A DNA stretch of 64,000 bases from NCBI GenBank assembly GCA_963704585.1, contig OY969919.1, positions 1,736,001-1,800,000 of the forward strand, in the 5' to 3' direction. This DNA comes from Bog-756 sp963704585. GTDB lineage: Bacteria; Actinomycetota; Acidimicrobiia; Acidimicrobiales; RAAP-2. Under the pieces are notes generated by a model. The model ran no database searches, was not told the DNA's origin, and saw only the letters and a list, made by a program, of their open reading frames with translations. Position numbers and translations under genes: made by a program. This document shows positions 41,922 through 50,425 of this stretch, piece by piece (position 1 is the stretch's first letter; every line of letters begins with the position of its first letter).

Positions 41922-43103
41922 ATGGCCGAAGCCACCGACCTCGACGTGTCCGACCTGTTCTCCCAGGAGACGTCCGACGATCCGCACGACGCGTACGCGC
42001 GCCTTCGGGCCGAGTGCCCGGTCGCGCGCACGACGATGGGCGACCTCCCGCACGTGGTGGTCTCCAGCTACGAGGACGTGATCTGGGCGTTCCGCCACCC
42101 CGAGGTCTTCTCGTCGGCCGGCGGGACGGTCGCGCTCGGCCAGCAGCCGCTCCTCCCGCTCGAGGTCGATCCTCCACGGCACACCGCGTACCGGCGCCTC
42201 CTCAACCCGCAGTTCGTGCCGCGTGAGATCGAGCAGCTCGAGCCCGACGTGCGACGCATCGTGACCGAGCTGCTCGACTCGTTCGTGGCACGCGGCTCGT
42301 GCGACTTCCACGAGGAGTTCGCCACCCCGCTGCCGTCGGGCATCTTCCTCAGCCTCATGGGCCTGCCCAGCGAGGACCTGCCGCGGTTCCTGATCTGGCG
42401 CGACAACAGCATCCGGCCGGACGTCGAGCCCGGCGACTTCGAGGGCGCCGAAAAGATCCGCCTCGAGACGGCGAAGGAGATCAGCGACTACTTCCGCGTC
42501 GCGATCGAGCAGCGGCGGCACGCGCCGGACGACTCGCTCCTCTCACGCCTCGTGCAGTCGGAGATCGACGGGGTGCCGCTCACCGAGACCGAGCTGCTCG
42601 GGATGTCCCACCTGCTCCTCCTCGGGGGCCTCGACACGGTGACCGCGACGCTCGATTGCATGATCACCTATCTCGCCCGGCACCCCGACGAGCGCCGACG
42701 CGTCGTCGAGGACCCGACGGGCATCCCGTCTGCGGTCGAGGAGCTCCTCCGGGTGCTCACGCCCGTGATGGTCGTTCCCCGGTCGATCAACGAGGAGGTC
42801 GAGCTGGGCGGCGTCAACCTCGAGCACGGCGACCGCGTCATCCTCTGCCTCGGCGCCGCCAACGACGACGTGGAGTTCGGCGGCGAGGTGGACCTCGCAC
42901 GGAACCCGAACCGCCACGTCGCCTTCGGCGCGGGCAACCACCTCTGCCTCGGCGCGCACCTGGCCCGACTCGAGCTGCGCGTCGCGCTCGAGGAGTTCCA
43001 CCGTCGCATCCCCGATTACGACATCGCAGAAGGCGAGACGATCCACTTCTCGCCCGGCATCCGCCAGGCCGACCACCTGCCCATCGTGTGGCCGGTCGGT
43101 TGA
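41922..43103 (+). CDS. cytochrome P450
   Basis: 393 aa, soluble bacterial type. The heme loop FGAGNHLCLGAHLAR contains Cys342. The I-helix oxygen-activation motif is LLLGGLDTVTA, and the K-helix ExxR is EELLR. PRHTAYRRLLNPQF is the C-helix region that contacts heme propionates. It would hydroxylate a hydrophobic substrate using O2 and electrons from the ferredoxin encoded immediately downstream, whose start overlaps or follows within 12 bases. The -like CYP125/CYP142-type sterol enzymes have similar neighbours, but the subfamily cannot be fixed here. ATG 41922 follows AAGGGGGAA. Confidence 0.95.
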   Translation: MAEATDLDVSDLFSQETSDDPHDAYARLRAECPVARTTMGDLPHVVVSSYEDVIWAFRHPEVFSSAGGTVALGQQPLLPLEVDPPRHTAYRRLLNPQFVPREIEQLEPDVRRIVTELLDSFVARGSCDFHEEFATPLPSGIFLSLMGLPSEDLPRFLIWRDNSIRPDVEPGDFEGAEKIRLETAKEISDYFRVAIEQRRHAPDDSLLSRLVQSEIDGVPLTETELLGMSHLLLLGGLDTVTATLDCMITYLARHPDERRRVVEDPTGIPSAVEELLRVLTPVMVVPRSINEEVELGGVNLEHGDRVILCLGAANDDVEFGGEVDLARNPNRHVAFGAGNHLCLGAHLARLELRVALEEFHRRIPDYDIAEGETIHFSPGIRQADHLPIVWPVG

Positions 43104-43114
43104 GCGCACCTCCG

Positions 43115-43303
43115 GTGGGCCTGCGCGTCACCATCGACCGCGACCAGTGCATGGGTTCGGGCAACTGCTCCTACTGGGCGCCGGGCATCTTCGACCTCGA
43201 CGAGGACGGCATCGCCGTCGTCTGCGGGGACACCGAGGGTGCGGACGAAGGGATCCGCCTGGCCGCCGAGCACTGTCCCACCCACGCGATCTCGGTCGAC
43301 TGA
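43115..43303 (+). CDS. 3Fe-4S ferredoxin, P450 redox partner
   Basis: 62 aa from GTG 43115; TTG 43100, which overlaps the P450 stop as TTGA, would add five residues. The cluster ligands are Cys in RDQCMGSGNC (CX5C) and HCPTHAI, three cysteines as in the 3Fe-4S ferredoxins paired with actinobacterial P450s. APGIFDLDEDGIAVV between them is also typical. It should pass single electrons from a ferredoxin reductase to the P450. No reductase gene is in the window, so that partner must be elsewhere. Confidence 0.92.
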   Translation: MGLRVTIDRDQCMGSGNCSYWAPGIFDLDEDGIAVVCGDTEGADEGIRLAAEHCPTHAISVD

Positions 43304-43304
43304 A

Positions 43305-43329
43305 CCCGGCCGGCCAACGGCGGCCCGGG
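43305..43329 (+). terminator. GC hairpin after the ferredoxin
   Basis: CCCGG at 43305-43309 pairs with CCGGG at 43325-43329 around an imperfect CCG/CGG inner stem, one base after the ferredoxin stop. There is no U-tract. It may attenuate transcription before the MpaB-like gene. Confidence 0.3.
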
Positions 43330-43420
43330 CCATCCGTGCAGTCCCTGGAGGATCCGGGCGCCCGACGGTAGGCTCCGGACCGGTTCGGCGGGGTGCGGTC
43401 GCCGGATCGGTCGGGCGGAG

Positions 43421-43441
43421 AACGGACGGACGGACGGACGG
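43421..43441. repeat. tetranucleotide repeat (ACGG)n
   Basis: Five consecutive ACGG units, 14-34 bases before ATG 43455 and just upstream of its GGGAG ribosome binding site. It is outside the coding sequence. Confidence 0.7.
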
Positions 43442-43454
43442 CGGGAGCGGATCG

Positions 43455-45812
43455 ATGGAACGCGGGGTCTCTTCGGAGCACGTGGCGGCCGTGGTGGCCA
43501 TCGGCGATCGCGTCCTGCGGAACTACTGGGTGACCCAGACCTACGCGGACCTCTCGGCCGGCCTCGCCGCACTGCTCGGGACGGACACGACCAACTGGTG
43601 CACCTTCGCCACCTGGGCCTCGTGCACCGTCGGACGCAACATCCGCGGCGAGGACCTCCCGGAGTGGCTCCGTCGACGGATCGTGCTCGACGACGGCCTC
43701 ATGGGCGTGGCGAAGCAGTCGAGCGACGACCTGCACGCCGGAGGGTGGCTCGAGCCCTGGCGGCGGATCCTCCCCGTCCACTGCTCCGAGCTCGTCCGCG
43801 AGCTCTTCGGCCAGAGCGCCCTCGCCCTGTCGGACGGCAACACCCTCGTGTTCGGTGAGATCGCGCCGCCCGCCGCCGTCTTCCTCGCGGAGTTCGGCGC
43901 ACCAGACCACGACCCGGCCGCCGCGCGGACCCGCGTGCTCGATGCCTGCGACGGAGCGACGGCGTTCGACGGCAGGAACCGACTGGCCGCGGGCTACGCG
44001 CACTGGTGCGACGCGATGGCGGAAACCGGTCGCACCACCCGGGCGCAGCGCATCCTCGCCGGCTCGCTCGAGCTCGGCGACCACGAGCAGCACCACCTCC
44101 AGGCGGCGATCACCGCCAGCATGGAGTTCGGCGTCGAGGAGGTGCTCGACCGGCTCGCGACGCGGCTCGCGCACCACGAGCCGCTCCTCGCCGCTCCGGG
44201 GCGGGGCGTGCTCGGCGCGCTCCGCCCGGTCGGCGAGCGCACCCAGGCCCTGTGGTGCACGCTCATGACCGAGCTGCTCGGGACGATCGTGACGCCCGAG
44301 GGCACGCTGCGGTTCGACGAGGACGTCCCGCCGATTCCGGGAGTCGCGTTCACGCCGCCCGACCTCGACCCGGTCGCCGTCCCGGACCTTGCAACGCTGC
44401 TCACGACCTTTGACCGCGCCGATGCCGATGGCCGCGGGAGCAAGGCCGACGACTGGGACTCGCTCGCGGACCGGATGAACTTCATCGCCAACCTCTTCGT
44501 CTCGCGCCTGCACCGCGCGGAGCTGTTCGGCCCGCCGTTCGACGACGCGGTCGTCGCCGAGCTCGTGGCCGACCGGATCCCGGGTCACCCCGTGGGAGGC
44601 TCACCGGCGCTGCGCCGGGGCGGGCGCCGGCCGATCCCCGCGCCGCCGGCCTCGGTCGGCACCGCGCGCTTCACCGACGCGTTCGTCGAGCACCTGCGCT
44701 GGACGGGGGACGAGCCCGCGGACGCGGCCGTCGCCGAGTACTTCCGGGCGACCGGCGAACCGCACGACTCCCTCTACCACCGGATCGTCCGGACGGCGCC
44801 CGGCACGCTCGCGGGACCCGACGGCGGGCTCCCCGGCATCGGCATGTTCGCGCGGCACGTCGAGCCGTGGCCGGCGTGGGCCGATCCCGAGCTCGTGCGC
44901 GCCGGACAGGACGTGTTCGGCGAGTACGGGCCGCAGCTCGGCATGGGCCTCTTCATGGCGAGCCTCCCATCGGACTACGGCTTCCCCACGGGGGTCCAGG
45001 CGCTCTGGCGCACCTCACAGCTCACCGACGATCCGAAGCGCCGGTACGTCGAGACCGGCCAGATGATCGTCGACGTCATGACGCCGGGAGCGCTCGATCC
45101 GGGCAACACCGGCGAGCGCGTCGTCCGCCATGTGCGCCTCATGCACGCCGCGGTCCGCCACGTCCTCTCCCACCTCGACCAGATCACCCTGCCCCCCGGC
45201 GTGCAGGTCGCGCCCTGGCGCGAGGAGTTCGGCCTGCCCATCAGCCAGCTGCAGCTGCTCGGCACGCTCTTCTCCTTCGGGGTGATGGGCGTCGAATCGC
45301 TGGGTCGCGTCGGCGTGCGGCTCACCGACGAGCAGGCCGAGGCGTACATCCACGTCTGGAACCTCGTCGGCCACCAGATCGGCATCGTCGACGAGCTGCT
45401 CCCGCTCTCGTGGGACGACGCGCGGACGCTGTGGGACGAGCGGCGGGCGAAGGAGTACGGCCCCACGCCCGAGGGCAAGGCCCTCACCGCCGCGGCGATC
45501 GACGCCATGCACGAGCTCTTCGGCCTGCCCGGGCTCGGCGGTGTGCCGGCGACGGGCATCCGCCACTACCTCGGCGACACGGACGCACGCGGTCTCGGCG
45601 TACCGGACGCCGACTGGACGAAGGTGCTCTTCGAGGCGATGCGGCTCGGCGACCCCCTCTACCGGAAGTTCCTCCGACACCTCCCGCTCACCGATGCGCT
45701 CGCGACTCGGATGGGTCGGCAGATCTGGCGCGGGTTCGAGGCCTACGGGCGCGGCTCGGACCGTCCCGACTTCGCGGTCTCGACCGAGCTCAAACGCGCC
45801 TGGGGGATGTGA
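43455..45812 (+). CDS. MpaB/latex-clearing-protein-like (DUF2236) oxygenase fused to an N-terminal domain
   Basis: 785 aa. Residues about 400-770 are the DUF2236/MpaB-Lcp fold: EYGPQLGMGLFMASLPSDYGF, then DVMTPGALDPGNTG and VRHVRLMHAAVRHVL, where the His after RLM is the likely heme ligand of this group. Known members are b-type heme oxygenases that cleave polyisoprene (Lcp) or other unsaturated chains (MpaB). Residues 1-390 are a separate, mostly helical region with WCTFATWASCTVGRNIRGEDLP near 45-65 that I cannot name. ATG 43455. It follows the P450/ferredoxin pair by 151 bp and precedes an AAA-TPR regulator, so a role in the same oxidative pathway is likely. Confidence 0.75.
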   Translation: MERGVSSEHVAAVVAIGDRVLRNYWVTQTYADLSAGLAALLGTDTTNWCTFATWASCTVGRNIRGEDLPEWLRRRIVLDDGLMGVAKQSSDDLHAGGWLEPWRRILPVHCSELVRELFGQSALALSDGNTLVFGEIAPPAAVFLAEFGAPDHDPAAARTRVLDACDGATAFDGRNRLAAGYAHWCDAMAETGRTTRAQRILAGSLELGDHEQHHLQAAITASMEFGVEEVLDRLATRLAHHEPLLAAPGRGVLGALRPVGERTQALWCTLMTELLGTIVTPEGTLRFDEDVPPIPGVAFTPPDLDPVAVPDLATLLTTFDRADADGRGSKADDWDSLADRMNFIANLFVSRLHRAELFGPPFDDAVVAELVADRIPGHPVGGSPALRRGGRRPIPAPPASVGTARFTDAFVEHLRWTGDEPADAAVAEYFRATGEPHDSLYHRIVRTAPGTLAGPDGGLPGIGMFARHVEPWPAWADPELVRAGQDVFGEYGPQLGMGLFMASLPSDYGFPTGVQALWRTSQLTDDPKRRYVETGQMIVDVMTPGALDPGNTGERVVRHVRLMHAAVRHVLSHLDQITLPPGVQVAPWREEFGLPISQLQLLGTLFSFGVMGVESLGRVGVRLTDEQAEAYIHVWNLVGHQIGIVDELLPLSWDDARTLWDERRAKEYGPTPEGKALTAAAIDAMHELFGLPGLGGVPATGIRHYLGDTDARGLGVPDADWTKVLFEAMRLGDPLYRKFLRHLPLTDALATRMGRQIWRGFEAYGRGSDRPDFAVSTELKRAWGM

Positions 45813-45897
45813 CGCGCACCCCCGGCATCGCGCCACCGTTCGGGGCAGGGCGGTTGCAACCGGGAGTAGCGTGAGGCGGTCGGAACCGAGGGGGTCG

Positions 45898-48711
45898 ATG
45901 ACGATCGGACACTTGGTGAAAGGGACGCGCATCCCGCTCCCACCGCGCCTCGCCGCACGCCCGACGATCGGGGCCGAGGTCGTCGGGCGCGACGCGGAGC
46001 TCGCCGATCTCGACGAGGCGGTCGGCCGGGTCCTCGCGGGCGCCGGCCAGGAGGTGCTGCTCGTCTCCGGCGAGGCCGGCCAGGGCAAGACGACGCTCGT
46101 CTCGGAGGCCGCCCGCGCGGCCTTCGCACAGGGCGCGTGCGTCCTCTTCGGCCACTGCGAGGAGGACCTCGCGACCCCGTACCAGCTCTTCGCGGAGGCG
46201 TTCGGCCACTTCGTCGCCCACGCCGACGAGGGCCGGCTCCGGCGGGTCGTCGACGGTCGCGGCTCGGAGTGGGTGCGGCTCGTGCCGGCGCTCGCCGACC
46301 GGATGCCCGACCTGCCGCCTTCACGTGCGACCGATCCCGACACCGAGCGGTACCTCCTCTTCGCCTCCGCCCTCGAGATGATCGGTGCGCTGGCCGACGA
46401 CCGACCGGTCGTCCTCGTCTTCGACGACCTCCAGTGGGCCGACAGCGGGAGCCTCGCCCTCCTCCGACACCTCATCGCCGCCGGTCGTGACCGGCGGGTC
46501 CTCGTGCTCGGGACCTTCCGCGACCACGAGCTCCCGCAGTTCCCCTCGGTGCGCGAGACCCTGGTTGCGCTCTGGCGGTACCCGGGGGTGTCACGGATCG
46601 AGCTCGACGGCCTCGGGCCCGCGGGCGTGCTCGCGCTGCTCGAAAGCGTGGCCGGGCACGAGCTCGAAGGATCGGGCCTCGACCTCGCGACCCGGGTCCG
46701 CACCGAGACGGACGGCAACGCCTTCTTCGTGACCGAGGTCCTCCGCCATCTGCGGGACACCGGCGTCGTCGAGCGCGCACCGGACGGCCGGTGGTCGGCG
46801 GTGCCCGCGCTCGACCTCGCGTCGTTGCCCGCGAGCGTGCGCGAGGTGGTCGGCGGACGGGTGGCCCGCCTCGGTCCGGACGCGCAGCACGTGCTCGCCA
46901 CCGCGGCGGTCATCGGGCAGGACTTCGACCTCGGACTGCTCGAAAGCGCCTGCCAGGTCGATCCGGCCTCCCTGGTCGACGTGATCGAAGCCACGGCGGG
47001 AGCGTCCCTCGTGCACGACACCGGGGAGATCCCGGGACGGTGCCGCTTCGCCCACTCGCTCGTCCAACGGACCCTGTACGAGGAGCTCCGGCCGGCGCGC
47101 CGTGCGTCGCTGCACGAGCGGGTCGCCCGGGCGCTCGAACAGCATCCCGGGGACCGGCCCGGGATCCGCGCCGGCGAGCTCGCACGGCACTGGATCCACG
47201 CACCCCGGCCTGCCGGGCTCGCGCCGGCCATCCGCGCCTCGCGCGAAGCGGGCGACGACGCGCTCGCGTCCCTCGCCCCCGAGGACGCGCTGCCCCACTT
47301 CCGCACCGCGCTCGAGCTCTGTGACGAAGCGGGCGAGCGCGATCCGCTGCTCCTCGTCGATCTCGCCATCGGTCTCGGGACCGCGCAGGGCCAGTCCGGC
47401 GATCCCTCGTACCGTACGACGCTGCTGGCGGCGGCCAACGACGCGGCGAGGATCGGCGACGTCAACCGCATGGTCCGTGCCTGCCTGGCCAACGACCGCG
47501 GCTTCTACAGCGCGGTCGGCGCGACCGACCACGAGAAGGTGGAGGTCCTCGAGCTCACGCTCGAGCTGCTGCCGCCGTCGCACCCCGACCGTGCCCTCGT
47601 GCTCGCGACACTCTGCTCCGAGCTCGCCCACGGCAGCCCGCTCGAGCGGCGCCGGGCGCTCGCGGACGAAGCCATCGCGATCGCCGAGGCGACCGGCGAC
47701 GACGCGGTGATCGTCCGCGTGCTCAGCCATCTGCACGTGCCCCTGCAGGTGCCGTCGATGCTCGAGACCACGGAGGCACGAGCTCACGAGGCCATCGTCC
47801 GTGCGGAACGGATCGGCGACCCGGTGCTCCAGTTCTGGGCGGCCCAGTGGTGCCTCCAGTGCGCGGCTCGGCGGGGGGACGTCGAAGAGGTGGACCGGTA
47901 CATCGCCGTCCACGGTGAGCTCGCCGAGCAGCTGCGCCAGCCGGTTTTCACCTGGAGCCACTGCTTCGCCGAGTCGTTGCGGGCGCAGATCGCCGGTGAC
48001 ACCGATCTCGCCGAGCAGTTCGCCGGTGAAGCCCGCGCGATCGGGGTCGAGAGCGGGCAGCCCGACGCCACGACCATCTTCGGCGCGCAGTTCAACATCG
48101 TGTGCGGCCAGCGCGGGACGCAGAGCGAGCTCGCACCGCTCATCGAGGAGATGGCCGCCAACACCCCCGACATCCCCCGGACCTTCTTCCTCTCGCTGCT
48201 CGCCAAGGCGCACGTCGAGGGCGACCGCTTCGAGCAGGCCCTCCCCCTGCTGGCGGAGTTCGCGGACGCGAGCTACGAGCTCCCGCTCGACTACGTCTGG
48301 CTCACCGGCATGGTGGACTTCGCCGAGGCGGCCATCGAGTGCTGCGCCCCGGCCTATGCCGGCCCCCTGTTCGAACACCTCGAGCCGTGGGCCGACCAGC
48401 TCCCTGCGACCGGGGCATCCGCGCTCGGTCCGGTCAGCCACTACCTCGGCGGACTGGCCACCGTGCTCGGTCGCCTCGACGAGGCCGACACCTACTTCTC
48501 CCGTGCAGCCGCGATGAACCACCGGCTCGGTGCCGCGTTCTTCGGTGCGCGCACCGATCTCCTGTGGGCGCGGATGCTGCTCCAGCGTTCGGGCCCGGGG
48601 GACGCGGAGCGGGCGTGCGCGCTGCTCCGAGAAGCACACCGGGTGGCGGCCGCTCGCGGCTACGCCGTGGTGGAGCGGCGGGCTGCGGCGCTCCTCGAGC
48701 GGGTCGGGTGA
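45898..48711 (+). CDS. STAND-type AAA ATPase with TPR repeats, no visible output domain
   Basis: 937 aa, ATG 45898. Residues 20-60 PLPPRLAARPTIGAEVVGRDAEL lead into an AAA_16 domain with Walker A GEAGQGKTT near 60 and Walker B VLVFDDLQWAD near 172. GNAFFVTEVLRHL is also conserved in the MalT/cyclase-linked ATPases. The C-terminal 500 residues are TPR-like helices. Homologues usually carry a nucleotide-cyclase or LuxR DNA-binding domain; here neither end has one, and the last residues are VVERRAAALLERVG. It may signal through a partner. It begins 85 bp after the MpaB-like gene on the same strand. Confidence 0.82.
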   Translation: MTIGHLVKGTRIPLPPRLAARPTIGAEVVGRDAELADLDEAVGRVLAGAGQEVLLVSGEAGQGKTTLVSEAARAAFAQGACVLFGHCEEDLATPYQLFAEAFGHFVAHADEGRLRRVVDGRGSEWVRLVPALADRMPDLPPSRATDPDTERYLLFASALEMIGALADDRPVVLVFDDLQWADSGSLALLRHLIAAGRDRRVLVLGTFRDHELPQFPSVRETLVALWRYPGVSRIELDGLGPAGVLALLESVAGHELEGSGLDLATRVRTETDGNAFFVTEVLRHLRDTGVVERAPDGRWSAVPALDLASLPASVREVVGGRVARLGPDAQHVLATAAVIGQDFDLGLLESACQVDPASLVDVIEATAGASLVHDTGEIPGRCRFAHSLVQRTLYEELRPARRASLHERVARALEQHPGDRPGIRAGELARHWIHAPRPAGLAPAIRASREAGDDALASLAPEDALPHFRTALELCDEAGERDPLLLVDLAIGLGTAQGQSGDPSYRTTLLAAANDAARIGDVNRMVRACLANDRGFYSAVGATDHEKVEVLELTLELLPPSHPDRALVLATLCSELAHGSPLERRRALADEAIAIAEATGDDAVIVRVLSHLHVPLQVPSMLETTEARAHEAIVRAERIGDPVLQFWAAQWCLQCAARRGDVEEVDRYIAVHGELAEQLRQPVFTWSHCFAESLRAQIAGDTDLAEQFAGEARAIGVESGQPDATTIFGAQFNIVCGQRGTQSELAPLIEEMAANTPDIPRTFFLSLLAKAHVEGDRFEQALPLLAEFADASYELPLDYVWLTGMVDFAEAAIECCAPAYAGPLFEHLEPWADQLPATGASALGPVSHYLGGLATVLGRLDEADTYFSRAAAMNHRLGAAFFGARTDLLWARMLLQRSGPGDAERACALLREAHRVAAARGYAVVERRAAALLERVG

Positions 48712-48745
48712 GCGCGGGGCGCCGCGGCGCCCGCCACGCGTCCGG

Positions 48746-49621
48746 TCAGAGCCGCGCGTCGACCGCCATCGAGAGCGCCGCGCCATCGGTCTCGAACGCG
48801 CGGATCATGCCCTCCTGCCCGAACGACGCGAGCAGCGCGCCCTCCTCGGTGAAGATCTGACCCCGCACGTACGACATGCCCCCGCCGACCGAGGTGCTCT
48901 CGTGGTGGTAGAGGAGCCAGCCGTCCCAGACGACCGGTTCGTGGAAGTCGATCGTCACCGACATCACCGCGGTCGAGACCGTGTCGTGCGCCATCGAGGT
49001 GCCGATCCCCGCGTGCCCTCGCATCGTCGCCGAAATCGCGAGATGGCCGGTGAAGTGGGCGAGCAGCGCCTTCGCCAGATCGGGTCGCTGCGGGACCGGG
49101 TCGTAGCGGAGCCAGGCGTCGAGCACCGGCGGACCGACCTCGTCGGGGTCGTTGGGGTCGGCCACGTCGACCAGGCGGAGCTCGCGCCCGATCATCGGCA
49201 TCGACACGGGGATCGCATCGGCAGGGCCGGCCACCTCTGGCATCGCCGCCACATGTCGGATCACGTCGGCGTGCACGACGTCGAGCAGGACGACGACGGT
49301 CGCGCACCTGCGGTCGCCCTGCCCGACCGAGACGACCGCGCTCGCGAACGTGCGGCCGCGGTGGAGGATCTCGACCTCGAACCCGAGGGTGTGCTCGTCG
49401 TCCACCGCGCGGGAGAAGAGCGTGTGCGCGGAGCGCACCGTGTGCTCCGGGAAGGTCTTCGACGCCGCGACGATCGCCTGGCCGAGGAGCTGGCTCCCGT
49501 CGACGACCCGACGCTCACCGCCGTCGCTCGTGCCGACGAAGGTCCCGCCGGGTCCGGGTGCGACGTCGAAGATCTCGAGCATCCACTCGACGCTCGAGTG
49601 CCGGGGTGCTGCCTCGGTCAT
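48746..49621 (-). CDS. acyl-CoA thioesterase, TesB (double-hotdog) family
   Basis: 291 aa. RVVDGSQLLGQAIVAASKTFP is the TesB N-terminal signature, followed by RSAHTLFSRAVDD. The second hotdog has LAHFTGHLAIS, then SVTIDFHEP, the Asp/Thr/Gln active-site region of TesB enzymes. It hydrolyses medium or long acyl-CoA. ATG 49621 overlaps the stop of the DUF427 gene (ATGA). It converges on the AAA-TPR gene with a 34-bp gap. Downstream of the ligase/ABM genes in the opposite strand, it belongs to a local group of CoA-ester genes. Confidence 0.87.
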   Translation of the reverse strand: MTEAAPRHSSVEWMLEIFDVAPGPGGTFVGTSDGGERRVVDGSQLLGQAIVAASKTFPEHTVRSAHTLFSRAVDDEHTLGFEVEILHRGRTFASAVVSVGQGDRRCATVVVLLDVVHADVIRHVAAMPEVAGPADAIPVSMPMIGRELRLVDVADPNDPDEVGPPVLDAWLRYDPVPQRPDLAKALLAHFTGHLAISATMRGHAGIGTSMAHDTVSTAVMSVTIDFHEPVVWDGWLLYHHESTSVGGGMSYVRGQIFTEEGALLASFGQEGMIRAFETDGAALSMAVDARL

Positions 49622-50007
49622 CGGCCGGAGACGGCCGGGTACGCCTCGCCGATCCGGAGGTCGACCGCGTCCTGATAGAACGCCACGTACCCGGCGATGC
49701 GGGCGACCTCGGTGTGCGGGTGCTCGTAGCTCCATGCGAGCACCTCGCGGTCGGCGTCGCGCAGGCGGCGGTAGGTCGCGAGGCCCTTGAACGGGCAGAC
49801 CGAGGTGCGGTCGTCGGGTTCGAAGCGTTCGAGATGGACGTCGTCGGGCGGGAAGTAGAAGACGATGCCATGGTCCTGCTCGTCGACGATGAGGCACCGT
49901 CTGCTGTCGGCGAGCTCGACACCGTCGACGGAGACCGTGACCCGGTTCCGCCGCGCGAGGACGTCGACCCGGTAGTCGGAACGGTCCGTGTAGCCCGACT
50001 GCTCCAT
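49618..50007 (-). CDS. DUF427 family protein
   Basis: 129 aa, ATG 50007 with Shine-Dalgarno GGAGGG. RVTVSVDGVELADSRRCLIVDE and VFYFPPDDV match the DUF427 beta-fold; CPFKGLATY is its most conserved box. AWSYEHPHTEVARIAGYVAFY is the usual C-terminus. The biochemical function of DUF427 is unknown. It is co-translated with the TesB thioesterase (ATGA). It is divergent from the monooxygenase-like gene at 50123, with a 115-bp shared upstream region. Confidence 0.85.
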   Translation of the reverse strand: MEQSGYTDRSDYRVDVLARRNRVTVSVDGVELADSRRCLIVDEQDHGIVFYFPPDDVHLERFEPDDRTSVCPFKGLATYRRLRDADREVLAWSYEHPHTEVARIAGYVAFYQDAVDLRIGEAYPAVSGR

Positions 50008-50122
50008 CGTGTCCCTCCGGTCCTCGGCTCCCCGGTCCTGCGCGTGCAGGACATCGTAGTGTTGGCCCCCTGAGCGCCGATCGGGCCGGCGCGTCGGACG
50101 TGCGACCGGGAGGGGAGCATCG

Positions 50123-50425
50123 ATGATCATCGTCGTGGCCACCATGGAGGTCGATCCGGCCGACCGCGAGCGCTACCTCGACTCGAAGCGCGACCAGGCC
50201 GCGGCGACGCGGCTCGAGCACGGCTGCCTCGACTACGCCTTCTCTGCCGACGCGGACGACCCCGGCACGGTGCGCCTCATCGAGCGGTGGGAGCGCATGG
50301 ACGATCTCGAGGCCCACCTCGCGACCCTGAGCGCCGCGCCGGCTCCGGACGAGCCGCCGGTCCCCGTCCACGGGGGCGAGGCCGTCGTCTACGAGGCCGA
50401 CGCGATCACCCCGCCGTGGGGGTGA
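50123..50425 (+). CDS. antibiotic biosynthesis monooxygenase (ABM)-domain protein
   Basis: 100 aa, ATG 50123 with GGGAGGGGAG upstream. MIIVVATMEVDPADRERYL, then HGCLDYAFSAD and RLIERWERMDDLEAHL are the ferredoxin-like ABM fold. Single-domain ABM proteins include quinol monooxygenases, heme-degrading enzymes and non-catalytic members; no cofactor site can be read. Its stop overlaps the start of the acyl-CoA ligase (GTGA), so the two are coupled. Confidence 0.85.
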   Translation: MIIVVATMEVDPADRERYLDSKRDQAAATRLEHGCLDYAFSADADDPGTVRLIERWERMDDLEAHLATLSAAPAPDEPPVPVHGGEAVVYEADAITPPWG

